DNA of 64,000 nucleotides, from contig NZ_CP028922.1 in NCBI RefSeq assembly GCF_003060825.1, positions 3,021,001-3,085,000 on the forward strand, in the 5' to 3' direction. Shown here piece after piece: positions 25,730 through 34,485 of this stretch. Each line of letters opens with the position of its first letter. Position 1 is the stretch's first letter. The position numbers were made by a program, and so were the translations under genes. Origin of the DNA: Paenibacillus sp. CAA11 (GTDB lineage: Bacteria; Bacillota; Bacilli; Paenibacillales; Paenibacillaceae). The notes under the pieces are model-generated. The model searched no databases, was not told the origin of the DNA, and saw only the letters and a list, made by a program, of their open reading frames with translations.

Positions 25730-26134
25730 TTATTGTACGAATGCTACCGTTACGCCTGACGCCAGGAATTTCGGCTTGTCGCCGGTCTGAATCGTACGCG
25801 GACTCGGCAGCGCCACCGTCCAAAGTAAGTTTCCGCCTGTTGCCGCGTCTCGAATGCCGACATGTGTAACGAGGCCCCAGTCCGCCGTAGCAATCGGGAA
25901 CTCCACGTCAACCGCGCTACTCACCGTTTGCCTGCCGGATACGAGCGCAGGCGCCGCGAATGTAATCGCCTTGCGCACATAGCCCCCGCCCGTTACTTCC
26001 GCACCAGTATCTGCCGCTGTTGGGTCCGACGTGTAGAGCGCAAGATAAACGCTAGTCGGCGCCGTAAAGTTTGTGCTGCGCAGGGCTGCGTTAAGTAGCT
26101 GCGCGGATAGCCAATTCGATATTTGTACCGCCAT
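25730..26134 (-). CDS. Phage tail fibre-associated protein
   Basis: A 134-residue beta-rich protein; TNFTAPTSVYLALYTSDPTA near residue 22 and VTGGGYVRKAITF are typical of a phage family annotated as tail fibre protein, which in other phages is found beside Dit. It lies between the Dit gene and the fibre gene. GGAG-type ribosome site present. Confidence 0.65.
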   Translation of the reverse strand: MAVQISNWLSAQLLNAALRSTNFTAPTSVYLALYTSDPTAADTGAEVTGGGYVRKAITFAAPALVSGRQTVSSAVDVEFPIATADWGLVTHVGIRDAATGGNLLWTVALPSPRTIQTGDKPKFLASGVTVAFVQ

Positions 26135-26165
26135 TTAGTCCGCTCCTTTCGCGCTTTAAGCGCGT

Positions 26166-26714
26166 TTAATCGTTGCTGTACTCGTTTGTGATCGTAAATC
26201 CGTGAATTGTATTCGCGCCGGTATTTGTGAGCACGATAACCGGTTGAGCCGGCACATCTGCGTCTGACGAGATGACTACGGATTCCGGCGAGCGGGTTAT
26301 CGTAACTTCGCGCACCTGCTCGGGACCGCTCGGCCACGGGTCATTCATGCGCAGGCTAACGTCCAATAGCCGACTGCCGATCTGCCCGTCCAACGCGAGA
26401 GTCCCCGTGTACACCGCCCGATAATACTTGCCAGGCATATCGCTAAACTCAAGCGTTAGCTCGCCGCGCTTCGCGTTAAAGATGCGAGCCAGCTTCGCAA
26501 GTGTGCGGTGAAACTCCTCGGGGGCTACCGTGATCTCTAGCGTTAAGTCGAGCTGTCGCGTAGAGTATGTGCTCCCAAAATCGACCACGCCGTCAGTGCC
26601 CGCGATCTTAACCGTGTTCTCTTCCTCCGCCGGCAAGACGGGAATGTGACGCTCGAATAGCGAGGCGCCCAGCGTTGATAACCACGTCCCATTTACACAA
26701 ACGTCATAGATCAT
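26166..26714 (-). CDS. Distal tail protein (Dit)
   Basis: A 182-residue protein. The N-terminal 125 residues follow Sipho_tail proteins (LFERHIPVLPAEEENTVKI; GTDGVVDFGSTYSTRQLDLT), which form the ring linking tail tube and baseplate. The last 50 residues begin the second domain (VIVLTNTGANTIHGFTI). It overlaps the tape-measure stop by 4 bp, the standard order in siphophages. Confidence 0.82.
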   Translation of the reverse strand: MIYDVCVNGTWLSTLGASLFERHIPVLPAEEENTVKIAGTDGVVDFGSTYSTRQLDLTLEITVAPEEFHRTLAKLARIFNAKRGELTLEFSDMPGKYYRAVYTGTLALDGQIGSRLLDVSLRMNDPWPSGPEQVREVTITRSPESVVISSDADVPAQPVIVLTNTGANTIHGFTITNEYSND

Positions 26715-29700
26715 CGCGTCTTCACTCCTTGCGCCTGAATTCTCGCAGCTACACGGGCCCGCTCATCGACAATGGCGCGCCCTGTATCAGGGTCCGCGGC
26801 CTCAACGCTACCGATAGACATATCGATATGGTTCGTGATCTGCTGCGTTGGCTGTGCGCTCGGCGCTAGTCCGGAGTGAGCCGCCGTTGCTCCGCCATTT
26901 AGCAGGCCCCAAAGCGCCGCCTGCTGCTGCGGATTTAGGACGATCTCTCCCGCGTGTGCCTGGACCATAACTGCCGAACCGCTCGCTCCTTGCACGATTC
27001 CGCCGGTTGCAAAGGACTGCAGCTTCCCGGTATCCTTCGTAATTCCGTACTGTTTGCGAATCTCAGCGTTCCGTACCTCAAGCCGCGCCATCTCCGCTTT
27101 ATTGCCGCTCGCCTTAGCCGCGTCCCATGCGTCCTTATTCGAGTTATATTCCGCAAGGTCAGCGTCTCGCCCCGAAAGAGATGCGTTAGCAACTACGGCC
27201 ATCTTAGCGTTATACTGCGCTAAGAAATTATCGAGATCCGCGAGAATCTGAGCGTTAGCTGTTGCGCTAGAGCTTACGCGAAAGGCCGCAATACCGTCCT
27301 CAATCGATTTGATGTTACCGGAGTAACTATCGAATGCTTCGGCCAGTGCGGTGTATTGCGCCTCAGCCGCAGCCTTTTCGTTTTCAAATGCCGTCTCTTG
27401 CTCGGACTTCTCGTCCTGGATCGCTTTCTTCTGCGATTCCAATTCGCGTTTGCGGAGATCACGGTCATGCTCAAGCCTCATCCGCTCGATCTCTTTTATC
27501 GTATCCTCGCGCTCTTGGATGCCCTCCGGCCCGACTGCGCTTGCCAGTAAGTCAACACGTGCCTGCTTTTCCCGGAGCTGCGTTTCGTAGTCAGCGTCCG
27601 TATTAAGCTCGGCCTCTTTCGCGAGGAGATCGTCAATCGCCTTGATGCGCGCATCATAGTCGGCCAGCGCCGCCTTCTTCCGTTCCTCAATCGCAGCAAG
27701 TTCCGCTTTCTTCGCATCCTCGATCGAGGACTTCTGCGTCTTAACGAGGTCCTCCGCAAGTTTCTCCGATTTCTGCGTCAGGTCCTTGCGCGCCCGGTAG
27801 ACCTCCTCGTCGGCCTTCTTATATAGTTCAGAGTAACTTTTGTATAGCTCGGAGTCCTTTTTGTAAAGCTCAGATTCCTTCTTGTAACGATCGCGAACCC
27901 GAGTCCAGGCCGCAAGCTTCGCAGCCGCGATGTCCTGTTCGGATTTGCCGGCGTCTTCCATGCGGCGCTCTTCCTTCTCGATCCACTCGGCCGAGGCTTC
28001 GTACTGACGCTTTGACTCGGCTACTAGCGCAGAGGTGAGTTCCTTACGCGCCTGATACAGCTTGTCGTCCGCATCTTTAAACTGATCGGAGGTTTTCGCG
28101 TATTTACTGCGCAGGCGAGTGTAAGCGTCAACTTTCGCCTTCGCCATCTCAACGTCCGTCTTATTCGCCTCTTCCATGCGTCGTTGGTCCTTATCGATCC
28201 ACGTTGTTGACAGTTCGTAGCGTGACTTAACGCTATCCTCCGTCAGCCGCTTAAGTTGTAGGTTGAGTGTGCGCTGATCCTCGATAGACTCCGCAAGGTA
28301 CTTTTTGTGACGGCCGCGTACCTTTTCGTACGCCTCGATTTGCTTATCGGCAGACCAATCGTACATGTCCGCCTGGTAACGTACCGTCGCAATGTCCGCG
28401 TCATACGCTTTCTTGCGGGCTTCTTCCGCCAATTCAGCCGCCGACTTTCCGGACTTTTTCGTCTTCTTCGCCTTGGCCCCGCCAGTCTTCGCTTTGCGCG
28501 TTTTAGACGGAGGCGTCAGGTCAATACTCGGAAGCTTAGCGCCTCCTCCCTTGTAGCCAGCGTCTAAACTCGCTAGGGCGCGTTTGACCGCTTGCTCCGC
28601 CTGATTGTTAGCCGCGAGTTTTTGCTCTAAATCAAATAGCTCGCCTTGGTCCGTTTTGAGCGTTGACTTGTGGTTTTTTCCGGCAGGCGCGATAATCGAT
28701 GCCCCGGCTTTAGCGCCAGCCAGCGTAGACATCACATTTATCAACTGCTGATAGTTCTGGATTTGCGCCATGATCTCGGAGCGCTGGGCCTCCGTCGTCT
28801 TCTGTAGGTTCGTTAGATAGCCGCGCATACTCTTCGCAGATTGTTCGTAAAAATTACGGTCGGCCTGTATTTGCTTCTGAACCATGTCGACTTCGCCCGC
28901 CCGCATTGTCGTCGCTGTGCCGAGTTTGTCGTTAAGATCCGGATATTGCTTGCGGAGTTGATCGGTGATGCTAACGAGTTCCTGCTGCTGCGCGGCGCTA
29001 GTGTTCTGCGCACCCGAGAGTTCCCGGTACCGTTTAACGAGTCCCTCCATCGTGGAGATTTTATCGTTTTTAGCGGCCAGGTCATCGATTTCGGCGCGCT
29101 TCATTTCGAGGAGTGCCGGAACGGATTGTTCAGCCGCCTTCCCCATTTCGGCGAGCTTCTTCTGCGCTTCGGGCGCAGAGTCATAGCCGAGTTCTCGCAG
29201 CTTTTCGTCGAGCCCCTCTATTCCCTCTTTTAGCACGTCTATCTCTGAAACAACCCCGTAATTATCACCTTTGCTACCCTGGGCTTCCAGCTCGTTCAAT
29301 CTTTCTTGGAATTTAGTCCGCTGATCTAACACCTTCGCAAGCTCGTCGTGCTTAGCCTTCAATTCTTTAAGCTCCTGGACGCTACGACTAAGCGGCGACT
29401 TATTGAGCGTATCGTTTAGGGCTTTCTGTGCATCGTCGTGTTTTTTAACCGCTTCAGCAGCTTCCCTATTCTTAGCAACAATCGCTGATATTCCGGCAGC
29501 TAACGCACCCACCGCAAGTGATATCGCGCCAATAACCGGAATACTCGCACTGAACGTCGCCATTTGGACCCCGGCTGCTGCAAGCGTGGTTTGTAGCGTA
29601 GCGAAGGCCGCCCGAAGCGCCACAACTGCAGTAATAGCTCCGGCGACAAGCGGCGTAATTGTTGCGAAGATTACGATCGCATTCCGCATCTCAGGGTTCA

Positions 29701-31357
29701 TTTGCGAGAAGCCGGATAGCAGCTTCGTTATACCCTCCGCCGCTCCCCTTATCGCAGGGGCAAACGTGTCTCCGACGGTAATGCCTACACCCTCTAGCGC
29801 CGATTTCATTTCCGTTATCGAGCCTTTCAGCGTATCCATCTGTACGCCGGCAACCCGCTCAGCCGTGCCGCCTGCGTTTTTGAGCGACTCCGTATATTGG
29901 TCGAGTGTGCCTTGCCCGTTTTGAATGAGCGTGATAAATCCGGATGCTGCCTCACGTCCTACGAGCGTAGCTGCAACGTCCGCCTGCTGCGCCTGTGTTA
30001 AGCGCCCCCATACAGATGTTAGTTGTCCGATCAAGTTCGAGAGTGGCACGATATTGCCTGAGCTGTCTTTAATATTGACGCCGAGTCTCTCCATATAAAA
30101 CGCGGCTTCTTTAGACGGGGAAGCGAGCGCGAGAAGAATTGCGCGAAGTTGCGTGCCAGCCATTTCGCCTTTAATACCTGCGTTACTGAGTTCGCCGACG
30201 GCTGCCGTTGCTTCCTCAATCGATATACCCATCGATGCCGCTACCGGAGCCACATATTTCATCGCATAACCTAAGTCCGTAACGTCCGCGTTTGTGTCGA
30301 TTGAGGATTTAGCGAGGACGTCTACAACTCGGCTCGTCTCTTCCGCTTGCAGCCCGAATCCACGCAAAATACTCGATGAGATATCCGCTGTTGTTGCGAG
30401 GTCGACCTGCCCTGCGGCCGCAAGCGATAAGACGCCAGGCATGGCCGCGATAATTTCGTTCGTCTTAAAGCCGGCCTGAGCGAGCAAAGCCTGCGCGTCA
30501 GCACTTTGAGCCGCAGTATATGCGGTCGTGGCACCTAACTGTAGCGCTTGGTTTTTTAACCGCTCAAACTCGTCACCCGTTGCCTCTGAGATCGCTTTGA
30601 CGTTAGCCATCGATTGCTCAAAGTCAGCGGAGGTTTTAACAGCTTTGGTAATAGCCACGCCCATCGCTACTGCCAGTCCCGTGTACGCAACTCCTAGCGC
30701 CTTAACCTCGTTAGATACCCGTCTTGATGACGTTGCATTACGCTCTAATTCCTTCGTTACTTTATCGATATCTGCGCTGCTCGCGCCAAGACGCTTCATC
30801 TCCGCCGTTACCTCAGCGAGTTCCCGCTTCAACACTTCCGGGTTCGCCTGCTTCAACGACTTCTCAATTGCCGCTATTTGAGATGAGCTTGCGCCTAGCT
30901 GCCGTAGACTGTCTCCGATTTGCTTAAAATTAGCGGAGGTGATTTGCGCAGACTTTCCGGACTTAGCAAGCGAATCCTCAAGCGCCCATATTTGCTTTGC
31001 CGTTTTGTCTGAGGTCGCGGTAAGCCGGAGTAACGCCCCTTCCGTATTCGCAATTTGAGCCTCTAGCTTACTGCGTTTCTGCGCGTCAAACGTTGTATCG
31101 TAAGATGCTTTAAGCTCCGCTAATTTCTTCCGCTGGACCTCAATACGCGAGTTAACGTTGTCCAATACCGACGTTAGCTGCGTAATTTTACTACGAGTCT
31201 CCGCCATTTGAGCTAATCCGGCACTTGCCTGTCTGCCGGCAACTCCTAGCTCGGCCGTTTTCGCCTTGGCCCGCTCAACCCCCGCCTCATACCCGCTTAT
31301 GTCCGCGGTAATCTTGGCGCGTATACCCCCTACGTCTACTGCTTCGATCTTCGTCAC
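26711..31357 (-). CDS. Tail tape measure protein
   Basis: A 1548-residue protein. The first 640 residues hold coiled coils and the conserved tape-measure core (EYATGDEFERLKNQALQLGA-like region, YTAAQSADAQALLAQAGFKT, EEATAAVGELSNAGIKGEMA). Two hydrophobic stretches follow (about 560-640), then long charged repeats: units of roughly 110 residues with EWIEKEERRMEDAGKSEQDI and DKLYQARKELTSALVAESKR recur. Length sets tail length, roughly 230 nm at 0.15 nm per residue if that rule holds. It starts with GTG 31357. Confidence 0.95.
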   Translation of the reverse strand: MTKIEAVDVGGIRAKITADISGYEAGVERAKAKTAELGVAGRQASAGLAQMAETRSKITQLTSVLDNVNSRIEVQRKKLAELKASYDTTFDAQKRSKLEAQIANTEGALLRLTATSDKTAKQIWALEDSLAKSGKSAQITSANFKQIGDSLRQLGASSSQIAAIEKSLKQANPEVLKRELAEVTAEMKRLGASSADIDKVTKELERNATSSRRVSNEVKALGVAYTGLAVAMGVAITKAVKTSADFEQSMANVKAISEATGDEFERLKNQALQLGATTAYTAAQSADAQALLAQAGFKTNEIIAAMPGVLSLAAAGQVDLATTADISSSILRGFGLQAEETSRVVDVLAKSSIDTNADVTDLGYAMKYVAPVAASMGISIEEATAAVGELSNAGIKGEMAGTQLRAILLALASPSKEAAFYMERLGVNIKDSSGNIVPLSNLIGQLTSVWGRLTQAQQADVAATLVGREAASGFITLIQNGQGTLDQYTESLKNAGGTAERVAGVQMDTLKGSITEMKSALEGVGITVGDTFAPAIRGAAEGITKLLSGFSQMNPEMRNAIVIFATITPLVAGAITAVVALRAAFATLQTTLAAAGVQMATFSASIPVIGAISLAVGALAAGISAIVAKNREAAEAVKKHDDAQKALNDTLNKSPLSRSVQELKELKAKHDELAKVLDQRTKFQERLNELEAQGSKGDNYGVVSEIDVLKEGIEGLDEKLRELGYDSAPEAQKKLAEMGKAAEQSVPALLEMKRAEIDDLAAKNDKISTMEGLVKRYRELSGAQNTSAAQQQELVSITDQLRKQYPDLNDKLGTATTMRAGEVDMVQKQIQADRNFYEQSAKSMRGYLTNLQKTTEAQRSEIMAQIQNYQQLINVMSTLAGAKAGASIIAPAGKNHKSTLKTDQGELFDLEQKLAANNQAEQAVKRALASLDAGYKGGGAKLPSIDLTPPSKTRKAKTGGAKAKKTKKSGKSAAELAEEARKKAYDADIATVRYQADMYDWSADKQIEAYEKVRGRHKKYLAESIEDQRTLNLQLKRLTEDSVKSRYELSTTWIDKDQRRMEEANKTDVEMAKAKVDAYTRLRSKYAKTSDQFKDADDKLYQARKELTSALVAESKRQYEASAEWIEKEERRMEDAGKSEQDIAAAKLAAWTRVRDRYKKESELYKKDSELYKSYSELYKKADEEVYRARKDLTQKSEKLAEDLVKTQKSSIEDAKKAELAAIEERKKAALADYDARIKAIDDLLAKEAELNTDADYETQLREKQARVDLLASAVGPEGIQEREDTIKEIERMRLEHDRDLRKRELESQKKAIQDEKSEQETAFENEKAAAEAQYTALAEAFDSYSGNIKSIEDGIAAFRVSSSATANAQILADLDNFLAQYNAKMAVVANASLSGRDADLAEYNSNKDAWDAAKASGNKAEMARLEVRNAEIRKQYGITKDTGKLQSFATGGIVQGASGSAVMVQAHAGEIVLNPQQQAALWGLLNGGATAAHSGLAPSAQPTQQITNHIDMSIGSVEAADPDTGRAIVDERARVAARIQAQGVKTR

Positions 31358-31370
31358 CTTCCTTCGGGCA

Positions 31371-31396
31371 AAATAAAAAGCGCCCTGGTAGGCGCT
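31371..31396 (-). terminator. Attenuator-like hairpin before the tape measure gene
   Basis: AGCGCC and GGCGCT with a loop, then TTTTTATTTTGC on the minus strand, only about ten bases from the tape measure start. Confidence 0.6.
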
Positions 31397-32083
31397 AGAT
31401 TCCGAGCTTCATTTTCGTTTTCAGCCGTTCAAAACCGGACTTGTCGAACGTAGGCTTGTCCGCTTTATCCGCAAAGCCCGCTTGTTGCTGTAGACTCGCG
31501 ACAAACTTCCGGAAATCTTCTGGCTGCGTCGAATGCGACATGACCGCGACATTTAGGTCATCAAGCGATCCTTGAGCGCGAACTCTACGATTAGCCTCAA
31601 GCACTTCGAAAAGGTCCATTACGAAATAGCCAGTTTCAAATTCGAGCTGCGTCTTGCCGAGCCGCACCGCACATTCGATAAAAAATTCATCAAGCGTTAC
31701 TCGGCGCCCTGATCCGCTGTCGTCTCCGGATTCGCCAGTTTCAGAGCGCTCTGCACGTTTTTTAAAACATCGCCAAAGTTATTCGCTCGGGCCGTTGCCG
31801 TGAAAAACGCAACCAATTCGTCGATCGAAGCGTTCTGCTCGATCCACTCCGCATCTAGTCCGGTCAGCACGGATACAACGTTAACCACATCATCGAGTGA
31901 GTTTTCGATCGCCACAATAAACGTAGGTAGCCGATCAGCTTGCGGTGCTACCAAAATCGAGATAAGCAATTGAGGCAGCGTATTGATAACGTTAAATAGC
32001 TCACGCCACTGTGCGATTGTGATCTTGCCGACTTTTACTGGCTTGCCGCCGATTTTTAATGTATCTGAACGCAATAAGCGCAT
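31395..32083 (-). CDS. Tail assembly chaperone, frameshift product (gpGT type)
   Basis: The first 109 codons are shared with the short form; a -1 shift at 31757-31767 joins the second frame, which is open down to a stop at 31395, adding 120 residues (RAERSETGESGDDSGSGRRV at the join, then FFIECAVRLGKTQLEFETG). The second frame has no ribosome site of its own. In lambda-type phages the long form bridges the tape measure and tail tube. The 229-residue total is typical. Confidence 0.78.
31697..32083 (-). CDS. Tail assembly chaperone, short form (gpG type)
   Basis: A 128-residue protein starting at ATG 32083 (AGGAGCG site); the ORF extension to 32179 overlaps a terminator. It has a small N-terminal beta module (LKIGGKPVKVGKITIAQWRE) then helices, matching gpG-like chaperones located between the tube and tape measure genes. 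It coats the tape measure during assembly and is absent from the virion. Confidence 0.78.
   Translation of the reverse strand: MRLLRSDTLKIGGKPVKVGKITIAQWRELFNVINTLPQLLISILVAPQADRLPTFIVAIENSLDDVVNVVSVLTGLDAEWIEQNASIDELVAFFTATARANNFGDVLKNVQSALKLANPETTADQGAE
31757..31767 (-). other. Programmed -1 frameshift slippery site
   Basis: The coding strand reads GTT TTA AAA AAC: two overlapping X-XXY-YYZ heptamers, T-TTA-AAA and A-AAA-AAC, in the chaperone frame. Confidence 0.85.
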
Positions 32084-32101
32084 TATTTTCGCTCCTATCG
32101 T

Positions 32102-32130
32102 AAAAAAGATAAGGCGAGCCGAAGCCCGCC
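32102..32130 (-). terminator. Attenuator-like hairpin before the chaperone gene
   Basis: GGCGGGC and GCTCGCC around a TTCG tetraloop, followed by TTATCTTTTTT on the minus strand. Confidence 0.65.
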
Positions 32131-32144
32131 CCTTTTGCCGTATA

Positions 32145-32669
32145 TTACGGAGTAATTGTGACGTCTCCCAGGACCGCAAGTACGTTATCTTTGTCCGGAG
32201 TCGCGCGCAGTGTTACATTGGTGATTCGCTCGTTTTCGTTGTTATATGAATAGCTCAGGTCAGATTCGGAGTATGCCAGGGGCATAGTGACCCAAAAATC
32301 AGGATCGTTAAGATGGGCGATCGGCTTAATGACGGCCTTTTTCGCAGTATCGATCAAGTTGATACCTACGCCAGTCTTGAGGTTAATCTTCGTTCCGTTC
32401 GCGCCCGTTACCGCCTCAGCGCCCGCCATGATCTTCGGAATAATGGACAGCTCGTACTCGCCGAACGGCACCTCCACGGACACGTTACGTCCAGTTACCC
32501 GTTTGCCTACGACGGTCTCGCCCGTTTGGTCGGTCTTTTGCTCCCGGTAAGTCGTTTCGGTGGTGAGCGTTACACCACCGATGGTCGTCTCAAACTTAAC
32601 CATATCCGCCCCTTCGCCGTACTCTACGACCGCTGGGCCAATCTCGATCTTTTCAAAATTTTGAGACAT
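32145..32669 (-). CDS. Major tail (tube) protein
   Basis: A 174-residue beta-rich protein starting at ATG 32669 after AAGGGGG. The N-terminal segment (EYGEGADMVKFETTIGGVTL) and C-terminal strands (LSYSYNNENERITNVTLRAT) fit tail-tube proteins of siphophages. Position between the tail terminator and the chaperone supports it. It stacks into the tail tube. Confidence 0.78.
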   Translation of the reverse strand: MSQNFEKIEIGPAVVEYGEGADMVKFETTIGGVTLTTETTYREQKTDQTGETVVGKRVTGRNVSVEVPFGEYELSIIPKIMAGAEAVTGANGTKINLKTGVGINLIDTAKKAVIKPIAHLNDPDFWVTMPLAYSESDLSYSYNNENERITNVTLRATPDKDNVLAVLGDVTITP

Positions 32670-32693
32670 AATATCCCCCTTGTTTTTGCGCAA

Positions 32694-32723
32694 CACAAAA
32701 AGGCCGCCCGTGATCGGACAGCC
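32694..32723 (-). terminator. Attenuator-like hairpin before the tail tube gene
   Basis: GGCTGTCCG and CGGGCGGCC form a 9-bp stem with wobble pairs around ATCA; TTTTTG follows on the minus strand. Confidence 0.6.
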
Positions 32724-32737
32724 CGTTTATTTGCGGA

Positions 32738-33109
32738 TTAAATTGTTGTTAACGTAAAGTTGAGCGAATACTGCGTTCGCCCATTCGCATCCTTGCCAAG
32801 ATATATCGGAGCGCTCTGGTCAGCTACGCATTTTACAACGCGCGTACCTCCGAGACTAAACGCCGCTTTCCCATGCAAGTCATCGTATATCGCGTTAGCC
32901 TGCGTTTCGGCTGCGGCCGCACTCTTCGCACGTAGGACGATTTGAAACGACGGCCTTCGCTTGCTCGTCCACTGTGACGGGTTATAGCCGCCCGTGATCC
33001 GAGTGTAGGCACAATCGTCCGGGCTCGCCGCCAAAAATTCGTTGCCTACGTAGTTTCCCGGAACTGCTGACCGCAGGTACGCGTTAATGTTCGCTACTGT
33101 CAGCGCCAT
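32738..33109 (-). CDS. Tail terminator / minor capsid-type protein
   Basis: A 123-residue protein starting at ATG 33109 (AAAGGGG). It has an alpha-beta pattern: LRSAVPGNYVGNEFLAAS, then FQIVLRAKSAAAAETQANAI and QYSLNFTLTTI at the end. This agrees with the DUF3168/minor capsid proteins that close the tail tube, and it sits in that position. Confidence 0.68.
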   Translation of the reverse strand: MALTVANINAYLRSAVPGNYVGNEFLAASPDDCAYTRITGGYNPSQWTSKRRPSFQIVLRAKSAAAAETQANAIYDDLHGKAAFSLGGTRVVKCVADQSAPIYLGKDANGRTQYSLNFTLTTI

Positions 33110-33110
33110 A

Positions 33111-33521
33111 TTACAGCCCCTTTCGCACAGCGTCCGCAATCATTTCGTTATAGCGCTGAGAGTTCGCCTTCAACGGCCGCTCTAAAAATTTTGGCCGAGT
33201 ACCAGGCGTTGTCGGGCGCTTATAGTTTTCGCCGAGCTCGTGCTGATAAATTGCGTAGTTAAAACGCTCGCCACTTTCGGACTGGTCAACGACCGAGTAA
33301 TAGACTTCGCCGACTACTTCGTCTCCCTCCACCGTTACCTCCGTGCCTGCCGTTGCCCGAAGCGTGCCTTCTTGTAGTGGAGCCTCCTCGCGAGATAACG
33401 CCAGTAGATCGTCCGTCGCATCGTGTACGCCAGTTACGGCGCTCTGCAAAACGGACTCTACTGACCGATTAAGGCGAGTAATAAACGAATTAAACTCGAA
33501 CGTAACACTATCACGCGCCAT
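33111..33521 (-). CDS. HK97 gp10-like head-tail protein
   Basis: A 136-residue protein with an N-terminal helix (FNSFITRLNRSVESVLQSAV), the EEAPLQEGTLRATAG turn, and YAIYQHELGENYKRPTTPGT near the end, the signature of HK97 gp10-type proteins. It would help join head and tail. The stop touches the next start by one base pair of spacing. Confidence 0.75.
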   Translation of the reverse strand: MARDSVTFEFNSFITRLNRSVESVLQSAVTGVHDATDDLLALSREEAPLQEGTLRATAGTEVTVEGDEVVGEVYYSVVDQSESGERFNYAIYQHELGENYKRPTTPGTRPKFLERPLKANSQRYNEMIADAVRKGL

Positions 33522-33841
33522 TACACATCTACCTCCGTTAGTAGCGGTTTGCCTACGATATCCCTAATTACGCCTATGCTTAATGGTTTGTAGGTCGTCA
33601 CCGTGCCTAATTCGTTGGTAAACGTGAGTTTATCGTCAAAACCAACGCTGACAAGTTTGTTAAACAAGAAGGACCCGTTACTCACGACCTCTTCCCCGCG
33701 TTGGTTACGGACCAACTTAACCCCCTCATCGAATCGGCACTTTAATACGATATCTGGACCGTAAATAGGATCGCCGTAGTCAGGATCGGAACCGACATAC
33801 GGAGAGAGTACGACTTGTTGCCGCATTGCAACGATTGCCAC
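33521..33841 (-). CDS. Head closure protein
   Basis: A 106-residue beta protein (QQVVLSPYVGSDPDYGDPIY, then FDEGVKLVRNQRGEEVVSNG). This matches the minor capsid/head-closure family (gp16-like) that plugs the connector. Overlaps the gp10-like gene by one base. Confidence 0.7.
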   Translation of the reverse strand: MAIVAMRQQVVLSPYVGSDPDYGDPIYGPDIVLKCRFDEGVKLVRNQRGEEVVSNGSFLFNKLVSVGFDDKLTFTNELGTVTTYKPLSIGVIRDIVGKPLLTEVDV

Positions 33842-33842
33842 G

Positions 33843-34241
33843 TCACATCACCGTCCATTTAGGGGCACGCTTCGAAAGAGTTACGCCGTTTTCAGCGCCT
33901 ATAATATCGAGAGCAGCTTGCGGTATAAACTTGCGAGTGTCTCCGCCCGGACCAGTGACGAGCGCGTCCTTGTAACTAACGGAGATTTTGCCGCCGATAG
34001 ACTGGGAGACAACGCCTTTTTGCATCGCCCCAGCCACATCCCCGTAAACCGTTGCTAATACGTTAGCAAATTCGTACACTGCCGCATCTGGTATCGTATA
34101 CTTCGAGTAGTATCGCGCAAGATCCCGAGCAGCGACGGTAACTATACGTTGTTTTTTCGCCTCGTCTGCGCCTATCCACTCGTCAATATCGATACAATTA
34201 GCGGCAATATAAGCATTCGCGTCATCGACCGTTACTGCCAC
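33843..34241 (-). CDS. Head-tail connector (adaptor)
   Basis: A 132-residue helical protein (VTVDDANAYIAANCIDIDEW, ARDLARYYSKYTIPDAAVYE) of the SPP1 gp15-like adaptor class, which binds the portal ring. Gene order capsid, small protein, adaptor, closure, gp10, terminator is standard. Confidence 0.7.
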   Translation of the reverse strand: MAVTVDDANAYIAANCIDIDEWIGADEAKKQRIVTVAARDLARYYSKYTIPDAAVYEFANVLATVYGDVAGAMQKGVVSQSIGGKISVSYKDALVTGPGGDTRKFIPQAALDIIGAENGVTLSKRAPKWTVM

Positions 34242-34256
34242 ACGCTACACCTCCGT

Positions 34257-34466
34257 TTATTTTGCGGAGGATTTCGCTGTGGCCGGCTTGCGTGCCGCTG
34301 GCTTTTCGGCTGGCTCCTCCGCGTGTTCTTTCGTTACATCCTTCATTTGTTCAAGCACCGCGACCACCTTCGCGTCTTCGGTCGAATAGGTCCCGCTTGA
34401 AAACGAGTGCCTAACGCCGTCAACGTAGAAGGCAAGTTCGCGGTACTTCGAGTGAAATACCGCCAT
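34257..34466 (-). CDS. Small structural-region protein
   Basis: A 69-residue protein: a beta start (VFHSKYRELAFYVDGVRHSF) followed by an Ala/Glu/Lys/Pro-rich tail (EEPAEKPAARKPATAKSSAK). Such proteins commonly follow the capsid gene; the beta part may be a capsid-decoration or connector-seal domain. GGAGG ribosome site present. Confidence 0.6.
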   Translation of the reverse strand: MAVFHSKYRELAFYVDGVRHSFSSGTYSTEDAKVVAVLEQMKDVTKEHAEEPAEKPAARKPATAKSSAK

Positions 34467-34485
34467 TTACTCGTCCTCCTTTCGA

